The position numbers and the translations under genes were made by a program. From Janibacter endophyticus (GTDB lineage: Bacteria; Actinomycetota; Actinomycetes; Actinomycetales; Dermatophilaceae), in the NCBI RefSeq assembly GCF_016888335.1, contig NZ_JAFEJG010000004.1, forward strand, positions 806,001 to 870,000: a stretch of DNA of 64,000 nucleotides, read 5' to 3'. The notes under the pieces were generated by a model. The model worked only from the letters and a program-made list of their open reading frames with translations, was not told where the DNA came from and made no database searches. This document shows positions 1 to 8,050 of the stretch, piece by piece; position 1 is the stretch's first letter, and every line of letters starts with the position of its first letter.

Positions 1-957
1 CTCTCGGCTCGGCGTCGCCACCTGGACGAAGGTGACGTCGGGCGTCGACAGCGTGCCCTCGGCGAGCAGCTCCTCGTAGGCCTTGAGCCGGTGCCGGATG
101 CCCTTGGTGTAGTCGAGCCGGTCGACGCCGAGGAAGAGCGTCTCAGGGTTGCCGAGCGAGGCCCGGATCTCCTGGGCCCGGGCCTTGACGGCCGGGCTGC
201 GCGCCAGCTCGTCGAGGGACCGGAAGTCGATGCTGATCGGCACCGCGCTGGCCCGAACCGTCCGCCCCGGCCGACCGTCGGCCGCTGGGAGGGTGACCGT
301 GTCCCCCTTCGTCGTCGCGTCGAGGTGCCGACGGCACGACCGGATGAAGTTCTGCGCGTCCGCCGTGCGCTGGAAGCCGAGGTAGTCGGCTCCGAGCAAC
401 CCGGTGAGCAGCCGCGAGCGCCACGGCAGCTGGGCGAAGAGTTCGACCGGCGGGAAAGGGATGTGGTTGAACCAGCCGATGCGCACGTCGGGTCGGAGCT
501 CGCGGACGAGCTGCGGGACGAGCTGAAGCTGGTAGTCGTGGACCCAGACGAGCGCCCCCTCGGCCGCGACCTCGGCGATCGCCTCGGCGAAGCGCTGGTT
601 GACCCTCTCGTAGGCCACCCACCAGGGCCGGTGGAAGCGGGCCGGGACGATGACATCGTGGTAGATCGGCCAGAGGGTGTCGTTGCTGAAGCCCTCGTAG
701 TACTGCTCGACCTCCTCCTGGGAGATCTCCACGGGGTGCAGCCACATCCCCCCTTCGTCGAAGGGGGTGGGCGCCTCGCCGGGGTCCCCGGCCCACCCGA
801 CCCAGGCCCCCTCCCGACCCCGCATGACGGAGTCCATCGCGGTCACGAGGCCACCGGGGGAACGTCGCCACCGCTCGGTGCCGTCGCTGTCCACGACCCG
901 GTCGACCGGCAGCCGGTTGGCAGCGATGACGAGGTCGAAGGTCCTGCCCTTGGCCAC
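1..957 (-). CDS. otsA: trehalose-6-phosphate synthase (C-terminus cut off by window)
   Basis: The enzyme joins UDP-glucose (or another NDP-glucose) to glucose-6-phosphate to make trehalose-6-phosphate, the first step of the OtsAB trehalose route, in the cytoplasm. The visible 319 residues are the N-terminal two thirds of a GT20 protein. They show the start VIAANRLPV (10-18), WVHDYQL (138-144), HIPFPP (165-170) and the GVDRLDYTKGI signature (277-287). The start is GTG at 957: an in-frame stop lies just upstream and an AAGGG Shine-Dalgarno sits 6 nt before it. The frame is open to the first base of the window, so the remaining C-terminal part lies outside. The gene is transcribed away from the CBS-domain gene. 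Assignment is firm; sugar-nucleotide preference cannot be read. Confidence 0.95.
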   Translation of the reverse strand, partial: MAKGRTFDLVIAANRLPVDRVVDSDGTERWRRSPGGLVTAMDSVMRGREGAWVGWAGDPGEAPTPFDEGGMWLHPVEISQEEVEQYYEGFSNDTLWPIYHDVIVPARFHRPWWVAYERVNQRFAEAIAEVAAEGALVWVHDYQLQLVPQLVRELRPDVRIGWFNHIPFPPVELFAQLPWRSRLLTGLLGADYLGFQRTADAQNFIRSCRRHLDATTKGDTVTLPAADGRPGRTVRASAVPISIDFRSLDELARSPAVKARAQEIRASLGNPETLFLGVDRLDYTKGIRHRLKAYEELLAEGTLSTPDVTFVQVATPSRE

Positions 958-1031
958 GATGATCCCTTCGAAGGTCCTGGTCTCGGTGTCCTTTCACTCT
1001 AAGACCCCTACCGGCGTGCCCTGGTGAGGGA

Positions 1032-1037
1032 TACCGT
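1032..1037 (+). promoter_or_regulatory. -10 element of a leaderless promoter for the CBS gene
   Basis: TACCGT lies 6 nt before the ATG at 1044, the spacing expected if transcription starts at the A of the start codon. No Shine-Dalgarno is visible, which fits leaderless translation. Confidence 0.5.
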
Positions 1038-1043
1038 CTGATC

Positions 1044-1472
1044 ATGAAGATCTCAGACGTTCTCAGGGACAAGGGCAAGGACGTCGTGACCATCGGTCCC
1101 GACGCGACGGTCGGCGAGCTGCTCGGCCTGCTGGCGGACCACGGCATCGGTGCGGTGGTCGTCTCGGGTGACGGCTCCGCGGTCGACGGGATCGTCAGCG
1201 AGCGTGACGTCGTGCGCCACCTGCACAGCGGCGGTGCGGGGATCGTCGACGGCCCGGTGAGCGCAATCATGACCTCGGAGGTCCGCACGTGCAGCGCCGG
1301 CGACCAGCTGAGCGACCTCGAGGCGGCGATGACCGAGCACCGGATCCGCCACCTGCCGGTCGTCGAGGACGGGCGGCTCACGGCCATCGTCTCGATCGGG
1401 GACGTCGTCAAGCACCGGATCCGTGATCTCTCGGCCGAGCGCGACCAGCTCGAGGCGTACATCCGCCAGTAG
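1044..1472 (+). CDS. CBS-domain-pair protein
   Basis: A stand-alone pair of CBS domains, about residues 8-60 and 75-130 of 142. Such Bateman modules bind adenine nucleotides or related ligands and act as sensors; the partner or target is unknown. Visible signatures are GIVSERDVVRHL at the end of repeat 1 and RHLPVVEDGRLTAIVSIGDVV in repeat 2 (given as its pieces HLPVVEDG and SIGDVVKHRI). There is no catalytic domain and no membrane segment. It ends with a short charged helix. It is transcribed divergently from otsA from an apparently leaderless promoter, with the kinase gene 84 nt downstream in the same direction, so a link to energy or stress sensing is possible but only inferred. Confidence 0.85.
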   Translation: MKISDVLRDKGKDVVTIGPDATVGELLGLLADHGIGAVVVSGDGSAVDGIVSERDVVRHLHSGGAGIVDGPVSAIMTSEVRTCSAGDQLSDLEAAMTEHRIRHLPVVEDGRLTAIVSIGDVVKHRIRDLSAERDQLEAYIRQ

Positions 1473-1543
1473 GTCAGGTCCGGCGGCGGACACGCCCAGC
1501 GGGCGTCCAGCCCGCGCTCCGGGAGTCCCCAGCGGCCTGCCCC

Positions 1544-1549
1544 TACCCT
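1544..1549 (+). promoter_or_regulatory. -10 element of a leaderless promoter for the kinase gene
   Basis: TACCCT sits 7 nt before the ATG at 1557 and no ribosome-binding site is present between them, predicting a transcript that begins at the start codon. Confidence 0.5.
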
Positions 1550-1556
1550 GGGACGC

Positions 1557-3326
1557 ATGACCACCGAGCTCATCGGGGGAGACCCCCTGCCCGAGGAACC
1601 GGTGGCTCGCGACGCCTCGTCGGAGGAGGCGCCGGTGGTGCACGACTTCGACCGGATCGGGCCCTACCGGGTCGTCCAGCAGCTCGGCCAGGGGGGGATG
1701 GGCGTCGTCCATCTCGCCCTGGACCAGCGGGGCCGGGCGGTGGCGCTCAAGGTCCTGCGTCCGCACGTCGCGCACGACGCGGACGCCCGTGCGCGGCTGG
1801 GTCGCGAGGTCGCCACCCTCGCCCGGGTGCGCTCGCCCCGGGTGGCTCCCGTCTTCGACGCCGATCTCGACGGCGACCAGCCGTACATCGTCACGCGGTA
1901 CGTGCCCGGGCCCTCGCTCGACAGCCACGTCAAGGAGCACGGCCCGCTGCCGGCCGACGAGCTGCTCCGTCTCGGGCGCGGGCTCGCCGAGGCGCTCCGC
2001 TCGATCCACGAGATCGGCGTCATCCACCGAGACCTCAAGCCCGGCAACGTCCTGCTCGTCGACGGCGACCCGGTCCTCATCGACTTCGGGATCGCCCACG
2101 ACGCGGACTCCTCGCGCATGACGATGACCGGTCTCGTCATGGGGACCCCCGGGTACCTGTCGCCCGAGATCGTCGAGGGCGCCGAGGTCGACGCCGCCAC
2201 CGACTGGTGGGGCTGGGCGGCCACCCTCGTCTTCGCGGCGAGCGGGCATCCCCCCTTCGGCCGGGGCGGCATGGAGGCCGTGCTCTCCCGGGTCATGCGC
2301 GGTGACGTCGACCTCACCGGGGTCGACGAGCGGCTCGCCCCCCTCCTCTACGCGGCGCTGACGCCCGACGCGGCGCGCCGGCCGCACGCGGACGAGGTGC
2401 TCCGGGCGCTCGAGCGCTACGCCGAGGGGCGACCCGTGACCGAGGCGCTGCCCGTGCGCTCACGAGCGATGCCGGCGGCCGCCGCGACGACCCACCTGCC
2501 GTCCCCGAACCCTCCCACCGCGGTCCTGCCGGCCGTCGCCCCCAGCTGGCCTGCGGACAGCCCCGGGCGGCACCAGCCCGCACCCCATGCCCCGCAGCCG
2601 GCTCCGCAGGCGTGGGTCGACCCCTTCGCCGGGTATCAGCACGAGCCGCGCCAGGAGGTCGTCCCCGCTCCTTCGGCGTGGCCGGGGTCGGTCCCGAGCG
2701 AGCGCGAGGGCGACCCGCGGATCGGGCGGCCCCGCCGCACCGACGTCCTGCTCGGCCTGCTCGCCGCCATCGTCGGCGGAGCGGCCATCGCACCGCTGCT
2801 CACGCTCGTCCTCGTGCTCATCGGCTGCGTCCTCGCCCGGACGGTCGACCAGTCGATGACGGCCACCGTCATGCGCCGGTACACGCACGGTCGCCGGCGC
2901 AGCGACGCAGCCGTCGCGACGGCCAAGTCGCCCCTGCACCTGATCGGCGCGGCCCTGACGACGCTCTTCGCCCTCGTCCTGCCGGTGCTCGTCGGGCTGA
3001 GCGCCGTCATCGTGGCCGGCCTCGTGGTCTCGCAGGCGAGCGCGGGCGAGTCGACCTTCGACCATCCGGCCGCGCTCGCCGTCGGCGGCCTCGTCACGAC
3101 CCTCACCGCCTGGTGGGGGCCCGGCAGCCCGTCGCTGCGACGAGGCACCCGCAGCCTCGTCCGGGGGGTGACCGGCGTCGCCCCGATCCGGGTCGGCCTC
3201 ACGGTCCTGCTCGCTGTCGCCGGCCTGCTGCTGCTCGGTGCGGCCCTCTCGGCCGGTGCGCCCGCGACGTGGTGGCCGCTCGTCGACTCACCCGTCCCCG
3301 ACACCCCCTGGATCCCCAGCCGATGA
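1557..3326 (+). CDS. membrane Ser/Thr protein kinase
   Basis: A Hanks-type (PknB-like) Ser/Thr kinase of 589 residues. The kinase domain covers about residues 30-290, with a glycine loop LGQGGMGVVH, the ATP lysine in VALKVL, the catalytic loop HRDLKPGNVLL, the DFGIAHD metal-binding motif and the activation-segment end GTPGYLSPE. A proline-rich linker (about 300-390) follows, then a C-terminal region with about four hydrophobic segments (from LLGLLAAIVGG onward), so the kinase faces the cytoplasm and is anchored by its C-terminus. It has no PASTA domains, so it is not PknB itself. It overlaps the next gene by ATGA, so kinase and exporter are translationally coupled. The substrate is unknown. 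Confidence 0.9.
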   Translation: MTTELIGGDPLPEEPVARDASSEEAPVVHDFDRIGPYRVVQQLGQGGMGVVHLALDQRGRAVALKVLRPHVAHDADARARLGREVATLARVRSPRVAPVFDADLDGDQPYIVTRYVPGPSLDSHVKEHGPLPADELLRLGRGLAEALRSIHEIGVIHRDLKPGNVLLVDGDPVLIDFGIAHDADSSRMTMTGLVMGTPGYLSPEIVEGAEVDAATDWWGWAATLVFAASGHPPFGRGGMEAVLSRVMRGDVDLTGVDERLAPLLYAALTPDAARRPHADEVLRALERYAEGRPVTEALPVRSRAMPAAAATTHLPSPNPPTAVLPAVAPSWPADSPGRHQPAPHAPQPAPQAWVDPFAGYQHEPRQEVVPAPSAWPGSVPSEREGDPRIGRPRRTDVLLGLLAAIVGGAAIAPLLTLVLVLIGCVLARTVDQSMTATVMRRYTHGRRRSDAAVATAKSPLHLIGAALTTLFALVLPVLVGLSAVIVAGLVVSQASAGESTFDHPAALAVGGLVTTLTAWWGPGSPSLRRGTRSLVRGVTGVAPIRVGLTVLLAVAGLLLLGAALSAGAPATWWPLVDSPVPDTPWIPSR

Positions 3327-4855
3327 GCGAGCGTCCCCGCCGTCGCCCGAGCGTGCGAGGCGAGGCCCCGACCGAGACCCTCCCCATGCTCGGGACGCTC
3401 CGCGGCACCCCGTACCGCGACCCTCGGGTCACCCGGGCGGTCGCCGAGGAGCACGCCGTCGCCGAGGTCATCGACGTGTGCCTGCGGGTCGGCGAGCTCA
3501 TGCTTCGCTCCGGCGCGGGGGCGCCGTCGGTGGAGGCGGCGACCACCGCCGTCGCAGTGGCAGGCGGGCTCGAGGACATGGACGTCGACCTGACGATGCA
3601 GTCGCTGCACATCCAGGCGCGCACCCCGTCGGGATCGACCGTCTCGAGGCTGCGGGTCGTGCGGGCGCCGCAGATGGACTTCGCCCGGCTCGCGGCCGTC
3701 CACTCCCTCGTCGACGACCTCGTCTCCGGCGAGGTGAGCATCGACCAGGCGCGGGGCAGGCTCCAGGAGATCCGGCGGGCGCCGCGGATGTGGGCCAAGT
3801 GGATCGTCACCCTCGGCCAAGGGGGTGTCGCGGCCGGTGTCGCCATGGTCCTCGGGGCCGGCTGGGTCGGCGTGCTCGTCGCGCTCCTCACGGCGGTCGT
3901 CGTCGACCGGGTCCTGCGGGCGCTCGCCGCGATCAACCTCCCGGACTTCTACACCGGTGCGATCGGGGGAGCGGTCGCGACGACCGTCGCCTTCATCGCC
4001 TACGTCCTCGGCCGGATGGACTGGTTCCCGATGTCGCCGGCGGACTTTGCCTACGTCGTCGCCGGCGGCATCGTCATGCTCCTGCCCTCGCGCACGATCA
4101 CCTCCGCGATGGAGGACATCATCGGGGGCTACCCCGTGACGGGGACGGCGCGGCTGGTGGCCGTGCTGCTCCACTCCTTCGGCCTCATCGTCGGGGTCGC
4201 GACGGCCCTGACCGCCTGCCTGGCGGCGGTGGACGCGGCGGGCATCATCCTCATGCCGCCGGACGTCGGGCGCCTGGCCTGGGCGACGTCGAGCCCGCAG
4301 ATGGTCTTCATCGGGTCGGCCGTCGTCGGTCTCGCCGGCGCGGTCACCCTCCAGGCGGGGCGGCGCATGCTGCTGCCGGCCGCAGCGCTCGGGGTCGTGG
4401 CGGTCGCGCTCGCGAGCTATCTCACCCAGGTCGGCATGGGACGGGTCACCTCCACCGGCATCGCCGCGGTCGCGCTCGGCTTCGGCGCCCGCCTCGTCGC
4501 GCTGCGCATGGACTCCCCGCCCATCACGCTGGGCATCCCGGCGAGCTTCGGCCTCATGCCGGGTCTGTCGATCTTCATCGGTCTCTTCCACCTCACCGTC
4601 CCCGACGGTGCCGGGTGGCAGGGCTCGCCCACGCAGGGCTGGGCCAGCGTGCTGACCGCCCTCGGCGTCATCCTCGCGATCGCGACGGGGGTCACCCTCG
4701 GCGAGGTGCTCGCAGCCCCGCTCGACTCGCCGGTCAACCAGCGGCGACGGCTCAGCGGCTACCGCGAGCAGCGAGACGAGGCGCTGGGCGACCGGGCCGT
4801 CATCGAGCAGCCACGCTCCCGCGAGGGCTTGACCCCTGAGGTCACGGAGAGCTAA
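3323..4855 (+). CDS. threonine/serine exporter family membrane protein (ThrE type)
   Basis: A 510-residue protein of the ThrE family, in which an N-terminal soluble/helical part (DUF1212, with RSGAGAPSVEAA near residue 55) is fused to two membrane blocks with about ten transmembrane segments from residue 155 on. Family members export threonine and serine (Corynebacterium ThrE). The start is the ATG inside the kinase stop codon (ATGA), which fits family length; an upstream extension of the same frame reads through the kinase gene and is not coding. Translational coupling to the kinase suggests the exporter may be controlled by phosphorylation, an inference from position only. Substrate is not proven. 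Confidence 0.85.
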   Translation: MSERPRRRPSVRGEAPTETLPMLGTLRGTPYRDPRVTRAVAEEHAVAEVIDVCLRVGELMLRSGAGAPSVEAATTAVAVAGGLEDMDVDLTMQSLHIQARTPSGSTVSRLRVVRAPQMDFARLAAVHSLVDDLVSGEVSIDQARGRLQEIRRAPRMWAKWIVTLGQGGVAAGVAMVLGAGWVGVLVALLTAVVVDRVLRALAAINLPDFYTGAIGGAVATTVAFIAYVLGRMDWFPMSPADFAYVVAGGIVMLLPSRTITSAMEDIIGGYPVTGTARLVAVLLHSFGLIVGVATALTACLAAVDAAGIILMPPDVGRLAWATSSPQMVFIGSAVVGLAGAVTLQAGRRMLLPAAALGVVAVALASYLTQVGMGRVTSTGIAAVALGFGARLVALRMDSPPITLGIPASFGLMPGLSIFIGLFHLTVPDGAGWQGSPTQGWASVLTALGVILAIATGVTLGEVLAAPLDSPVNQRRRLSGYREQRDEALGDRAVIEQPRSREGLTPEVTES

Positions 4856-4904
4856 CGCCGGTGCGCGCGCCGAGACCCCTGAGGTCGATCCCGCCCCGGC
4901 GCTC

Positions 4905-5105
4905 GCCGATCAGCACGGGCGAGGGCTGCTACGGCGGCCTGCAGCTCCACTCCCGGACGCGGACCGCTTCGGCGGCGGTCGCTACGCCTCGTACGCGCAC
5001 AAGGCGACGAAGGCGCAGCAGATCGAGATGCCAGGAGGGTGCTCACGGTGCAGGGTCCCGGGGCCTGGCCCGTGTGCTCGCTGGGCCTGCCCGGCCCGGC
5101 GGGGC
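4905..5105 (+). pseudogene. decayed Rpf-like (transglycosylase-like) gene remnant
   Basis: This stretch closely resembles the middle of the intact rpf-like gene that follows (5500-5690). Read through two frame changes it gives [14 protein letters not shown], then [21 protein letters not shown], then [13 protein letters not shown], matching [35 protein letters not shown] and [13 protein letters not shown] in the intact gene. One base is missing near 4962 and a second indel lies near 5033. The signal peptide and the CES-containing start of the lysozyme-like domain are absent, so it is a truncated and frameshifted duplicate. It follows the exporter stop codon by about 50 nt. Confidence 0.8.
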
Positions 5106-5250
5106 GCCCGACGAGAGGGGCTCGCACCACCGGTGCGGTCCCCTTCGTCATCCCCCAGGGCGAGGCGAGAGTGGCTGGAGTTACAGGTCTGTATTTATGT
5201 GCTGGGTGTTGTTTGTGTGACTGGAGAGGTCGTACGGTCGCCGACGGCAC

Positions 5251-5275
5251 GCATGAGACGCCCCTGGTCTCGTGC
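5251..5275 (+). promoter_or_regulatory. hairpin in the rpf leader
   Basis: GCATGAGAC, a 7-nt loop, then GTCTCGTGC form a 9-bp stem with one G-U pair about 25 nt before the rpf start. Just upstream (5170-5225) is an unusually T-rich stretch for this genome that could hold the promoter. The hairpin may be part of a regulated leader; no known riboswitch class is recognisable. Confidence 0.4.
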
Positions 5276-5299
5276 GGCAGACCGAAAGGCCACTCACTC

Positions 5300-6028
5300 A
5301 TGTTCGCCACCGAAGACTTCCCCGTCCGCAAGCCCTCCTCGCGCTCGCGCCGCGTCCGGGTTGCCGCTGCCGTCGTCGGCGCGGCCGCAGCTGCCGCCGG
5401 AGGGGTCGGCCTCGCGACGAGCGCCGGCGCCACGGACACCGTCTGGGACCGGGTCGCGACGTGCGAGTCCGGCCAGAACTGGTCGATCAACACCGGCAAC
5501 GGCTACTACGGCGGCCTGCAGTTCCACCCCCAGACCTGGACCGGCTTCGGCGGTGGCCAGTACGCGGCCTACGCGCACCAGGCCACCCGGGGTCAGCAGA
5601 TCGAGATCGCGCAGAAGGTCCTGCGCGTCCAGGGCCCCAGGGCGTGGCCGGTGTGCTCCGTTCGGGCCGGTCTCACCGTGGCCAACGGCCTCGCGGTCGA
5701 CCCCTACGCCGGCGAGGACCGCGCGTCGCGGACCACCACGCGTCCGGCGACGACCTCGACCGGTGGCACGCTCGTCGTCGACGGGATCATCGGCCCGAAG
5801 ACCAACGCCGGCATCGAGACCTGGGTCGGTGGGTCCGTCAACGGCTGGCTCGACCGCTCCGACAAGATGAAGATGCAGGGCAAGCTGGGCGTCGCCCAGG
5901 ACGGCGCGATCGGCCCGATCACGACCAAGGCGCTCCAGCGCAAGGTCGGGGCGGGCGTCGACGGCCAGTGGGGTCCGCAGACCACCTCGCGGCTGCAGTC
6001 CTGGCTCAACAGCAACGTCCTGCGCTGA
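5300..6028 (+). CDS. resuscitation-promoting-factor-like secreted peptidoglycan hydrolase
   Basis: A 242-residue secreted protein. A signal peptide with an Arg-rich start and an alanine-rich core (about residues 15-43, cleaved near AGA) precedes a transglycosylase-like (Rpf) domain at about 44-120, containing [13 protein letters not shown] with the catalytic Glu of [15 protein letters not shown] and GPRAWPVCS. The C-terminal half (about 150-242) looks like two peptidoglycan-binding repeats ([27 protein letters not shown]). Rpf proteins cleave peptidoglycan glycan strands and stimulate regrowth. The start ATG at 5300 is preceded by AAAGG; the frame is open further upstream only because the decayed copy shares it. 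A tandem duplicate in decay lies just before it. Confidence 0.9.
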   Translation: MFATEDFPVRKPSSRSRRVRVAAAVVGAAAAAAGGVGLATSAGATDTVWDRVATCESGQNWSINTGNGYYGGLQFHPQTWTGFGGGQYAAYAHQATRGQQIEIAQKVLRVQGPRAWPVCSVRAGLTVANGLAVDPYAGEDRASRTTTRPATTSTGGTLVVDGIIGPKTNAGIETWVGGSVNGWLDRSDKMKMQGKLGVAQDGAIGPITTKALQRKVGAGVDGQWGPQTTSRLQSWLNSNVLR

Positions 6029-6124
6029 CCGGCGTCTGCCCAGGTCAGAAGGCCACCTGCTGATCTGCCGCGCGAGCGACGAGGCTCGTAGCGTGAGAGC
6101 TCCACGACGAAGGAGCTGACACGC

Positions 6125-7033
6125 ATGGCACGGTCGACGGTGGCCCGACGGGCAGCGCAGATGGTCCGCAAGGACAGCAAGGGCGGCTTCCCCAAGCAGC
6201 AGCAGAGCCCTCCCGGCAGCACCGAGGCGATGAAGCCGGTGCCCGACCACGGTGAGGAGACCTGGGTCGGCCACGATCGGCTCGCCGGCCTCAAGGCACT
6301 CATCACCGGCGGTGACTCCGGCATCGGCCGCGCCGTCGCGATCGCCTACGCCCGCGAGGGCGCCGATGTCGCGATCGGGTACCTGCCCGACGAGCAGGCC
6401 GACGCCGAGGCGACCGCCGCGCTCGTCGAGGAGGCGGGCCGGTCGGCGGTTCTCGTGCCCGGCGACCTCGTCGAGCGGGAGACCTGCGAGCAGGTCGTCA
6501 AGGATGCCGCGGAGGGCCTCGGTGGGCTGAACATCCTCGTGAACAACGCCGGGTACCACTGGGCGAAGGGCAAGGAAGGACTGGCCGGTCTCGACCCCGT
6601 CGAGGTCGATCGGGTGATCCGGACGAACCTCTACGCGACGATCTGGCTCAGCAAGGCGGCGCTGAGGCACCTGCGCAAGGGCGACTGCATCATCAACACG
6701 AGCTCGGTCCAGGCCTACGACCCCTCGACCCAGCTCATCGACTACGCCGCGACGAAGGCCGCGATCAACAACCTCACGGTCAGCCTCGCCGAGGACCTCG
6801 GTCCGCGGGGCATCCGGGTCAACGCCGTCGCGCCGGGCCCGATCTGGACCCCGCTCCAGCCGGCGACGCGGCCGAACAGCAAGATCGAGACCTTCGGCGC
6901 GGACACGCCGCTCGGTCGGGCCGGTCAGCCGGCCGAGCTCGCGGGCGCGTACGTCTTCCTCGCCTCGCCCGAGGAGGCGAGCTTCGTCTCCGGCACGATC
7001 GTCGGCGTCACCGGGGGCCGCGGGGTCTTCTAG
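6125..7033 (+). CDS. SDR-family oxidoreductase (general stress type)
   Basis: A 302-residue short-chain dehydrogenase of the long-N-terminus type found as general stress proteins (Bacillus YdaD/YhxC-like). An N-terminal extension of about 50 residues carries KGGFPKQQQ and PVPDHGEETW. It is followed by the NAD(P) motif TGGDSGIGR (about 61-69), NNAG, the catalytic Ser in NTSSVQAY and YxxxK in YAATK, and GLM-like tail GVTGG. The real substrate is unknown; glucose/ribitol dehydrogenase is the common label. AAGGAG stands about 9 nt before ATG. Its TAG stop shares a CTAG with the stop of the convergent DinB gene. Confidence 0.9.
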   Translation: MARSTVARRAAQMVRKDSKGGFPKQQQSPPGSTEAMKPVPDHGEETWVGHDRLAGLKALITGGDSGIGRAVAIAYAREGADVAIGYLPDEQADAEATAALVEEAGRSAVLVPGDLVERETCEQVVKDAAEGLGGLNILVNNAGYHWAKGKEGLAGLDPVEVDRVIRTNLYATIWLSKAALRHLRKGDCIINTSSVQAYDPSTQLIDYAATKAAINNLTVSLAEDLGPRGIRVNAVAPGPIWTPLQPATRPNSKIETFGADTPLGRAGQPAELAGAYVFLASPEEASFVSGTIVGVTGGRGVF

Positions 7034-7581
7034 CCGAGGCGGGCGTAGAGGTCGCGAAGCAGCGACATCTCGGCGCCGTGGTGGACCACCTCGCGGTGGA
7101 CGTGGAGGACGAGGTCGATCATCGGCCGCTCGGCCCACGGGCCCTCGGCCTCGCCGACGGGCCGTGCGAGCGCCTCGACGTCGAGGCCGCCGACGCCGCG
7201 CACCCAGGCGCCGTGGGCGGCGTCGAGCTGGACGAGTGCCTCGTCGGCGCTCGCGGCCCATGGCCACGTCATGTAGTCGGCGGGTGGGCCGCCGAAGTGG
7301 CTGTGCGTCCGCGCCCCGAAGCAGCCGACGACGACGTGCCCGAGCCGCCACGCGATCGTCGTGACGGGGGCAGGGTCGGGCTCGGGGAAGGCGAACTCGA
7401 TGACGATGTCACCCTCTCCGGCTTGCACGGGGGCGACGGACTCCCCCTTCGGCCGCAGGCTCCAGCAGCCGGGGACCGGCTCCCAGAGGTACTCCTCGTC
7501 GGTGAGGCCCTCCAGGCGCGGCCGGAGCTGGTTGTCCCAGTGCCACTCGAGCTGGTCGACGAGGCTCGCAACGATGTCCAT
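7030..7581 (-). CDS. DinB-like / YfiT-type four-helix protein
   Basis: A 183-residue DinB superfamily protein: a four-helix bundle with dispersed metal-binding histidines (for example RLGHVVVG near 82 and HREVVHHGAEM near the end). Members include thiol S-transferases that use mycothiol or bacillithiol; the reaction of this one is unknown. LEGLTDEEYLWEPVPGCWS (DEEYLWEP and CWSLR) is typical of the N-terminal half of actinobacterial members. It overlaps the upstream SDR at the 3' end by 4 nt through a shared CTAG. An apparently leaderless promoter precedes the ATG. Confidence 0.8.
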   Translation of the reverse strand: MDIVASLVDQLEWHWDNQLRPRLEGLTDEEYLWEPVPGCWSLRPKGESVAPVQAGEGDIVIEFAFPEPDPAPVTTIAWRLGHVVVGCFGARTHSHFGGPPADYMTWPWAASADEALVQLDAAHGAWVRGVGGLDVEALARPVGEAEGPWAERPMIDLVLHVHREVVHHGAEMSLLRDLYARLG

Positions 7582-7587
7582 GCGTCC

Positions 7588-7593
7588 AGCCTA
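7588..7593 (-). promoter_or_regulatory. -10 element of a leaderless promoter for the DinB-like gene
   Basis: On the minus strand TAGGCT is followed by GGACGC and then ATG, giving the 6-nt spacing of leaderless transcripts. Confidence 0.5.
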
Positions 7594-7951
7594 GGGAGGC
7601 AGGCAGAGGCAGGCCCGTTGCGATGTCATCGCTCCGTGCGACCGACCGCCAGCACCTGACGCGAGCCGTCGACCTGTCGCCCGAGGCCCCGTGGCGCCGC
7701 TCGCCATCCGACGTGGTGCCCGGTGCGACCGTCGACGGGCCCGACGAGGAGCTCGCCGAGCGGGTCCGGGAGCTGCACCGTCGGCATCGGGGCTCGCCGA
7801 CCAGCACATCCGCGGGAGCTTGCACGGCGCGGTGACTCGCGGGTACGACGACCGTTGCTCAGCCGGGGCTGACAGCCCGGCTGGGTCTCGGAGGATGTGT
7901 ACGGCTCGGCTCAGCCAACGGTCGTCAGTACCGCGTGGGGTCACGCTGAGA
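7594..7951. other. intergenic region without a convincing gene
   Basis: Between the DinB promoter and the tRNA gene I see no convincing coding sequence. A 70-codon frame (7623-7835, plus strand) begins near the DinB promoter and has a plausible helix (DEELAERVRELHRRHRG), but lacks a Shine-Dalgarno and family features. The right-hand part (7842-7932) is dominated by inverted repeats, annotated separately. Confidence 0.5.
7842..7932 (-). ncRNA. large structured trailer downstream of tRNA-Thr
   Basis: GGTAC-GACGACCGTTG (7842-7857) and CAACGGTCGTC-A-GTACC (7916-7932) are complementary over 16 bp with a single bulged base. They enclose further complementary blocks, including AGCCGGG/CCCGGCT (7861-7882). 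On the tRNA strand the structure starts 19 nt after the tRNA 3' end. It could be a terminator, a processed small RNA or a relic of an inverted-repeat element. No homologous RNA family is recognised. Confidence 0.45.
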
Positions 7952-8023
7952 GCTGGAGAAGGGACTCGAACCCTCAACCACCTGTTTACAAGACAGGTGC
8001 GCTACCAGTTGCGCCACTCCAGC
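7952..8023 (-). tRNA. tRNA-Thr (anticodon TGT)
   Basis: The 72-nt minus-strand sequence folds as a full cloverleaf: acceptor GCTGGAG/CTCCAGC, D-loop AACTGGTA, anticodon arm CCTGT-CTTGTAA-ACAGG with anticodon TGT, and T-arm GAGGG-TTCGAGT-CCCTT. It reads ACA (and possibly other ACN) codons. The 3' CCA is not encoded. Confidence 0.95.
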
Positions 8024-8050
8024 ACGGCGGTTCGCGCCGCCGCCCCGATG

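Noticed and set aside
5106-5299. Cyclic-di-AMP (ydaO-type) riboswitch before rpf
   Set aside because: The conserved blocks of that class are not visible; only a simple hairpin can be supported.
7623-7835. 70-codon plus-strand gene
   Set aside because: No Shine-Dalgarno, no recognisable family, overlaps the DinB promoter, and ends in structured DNA.
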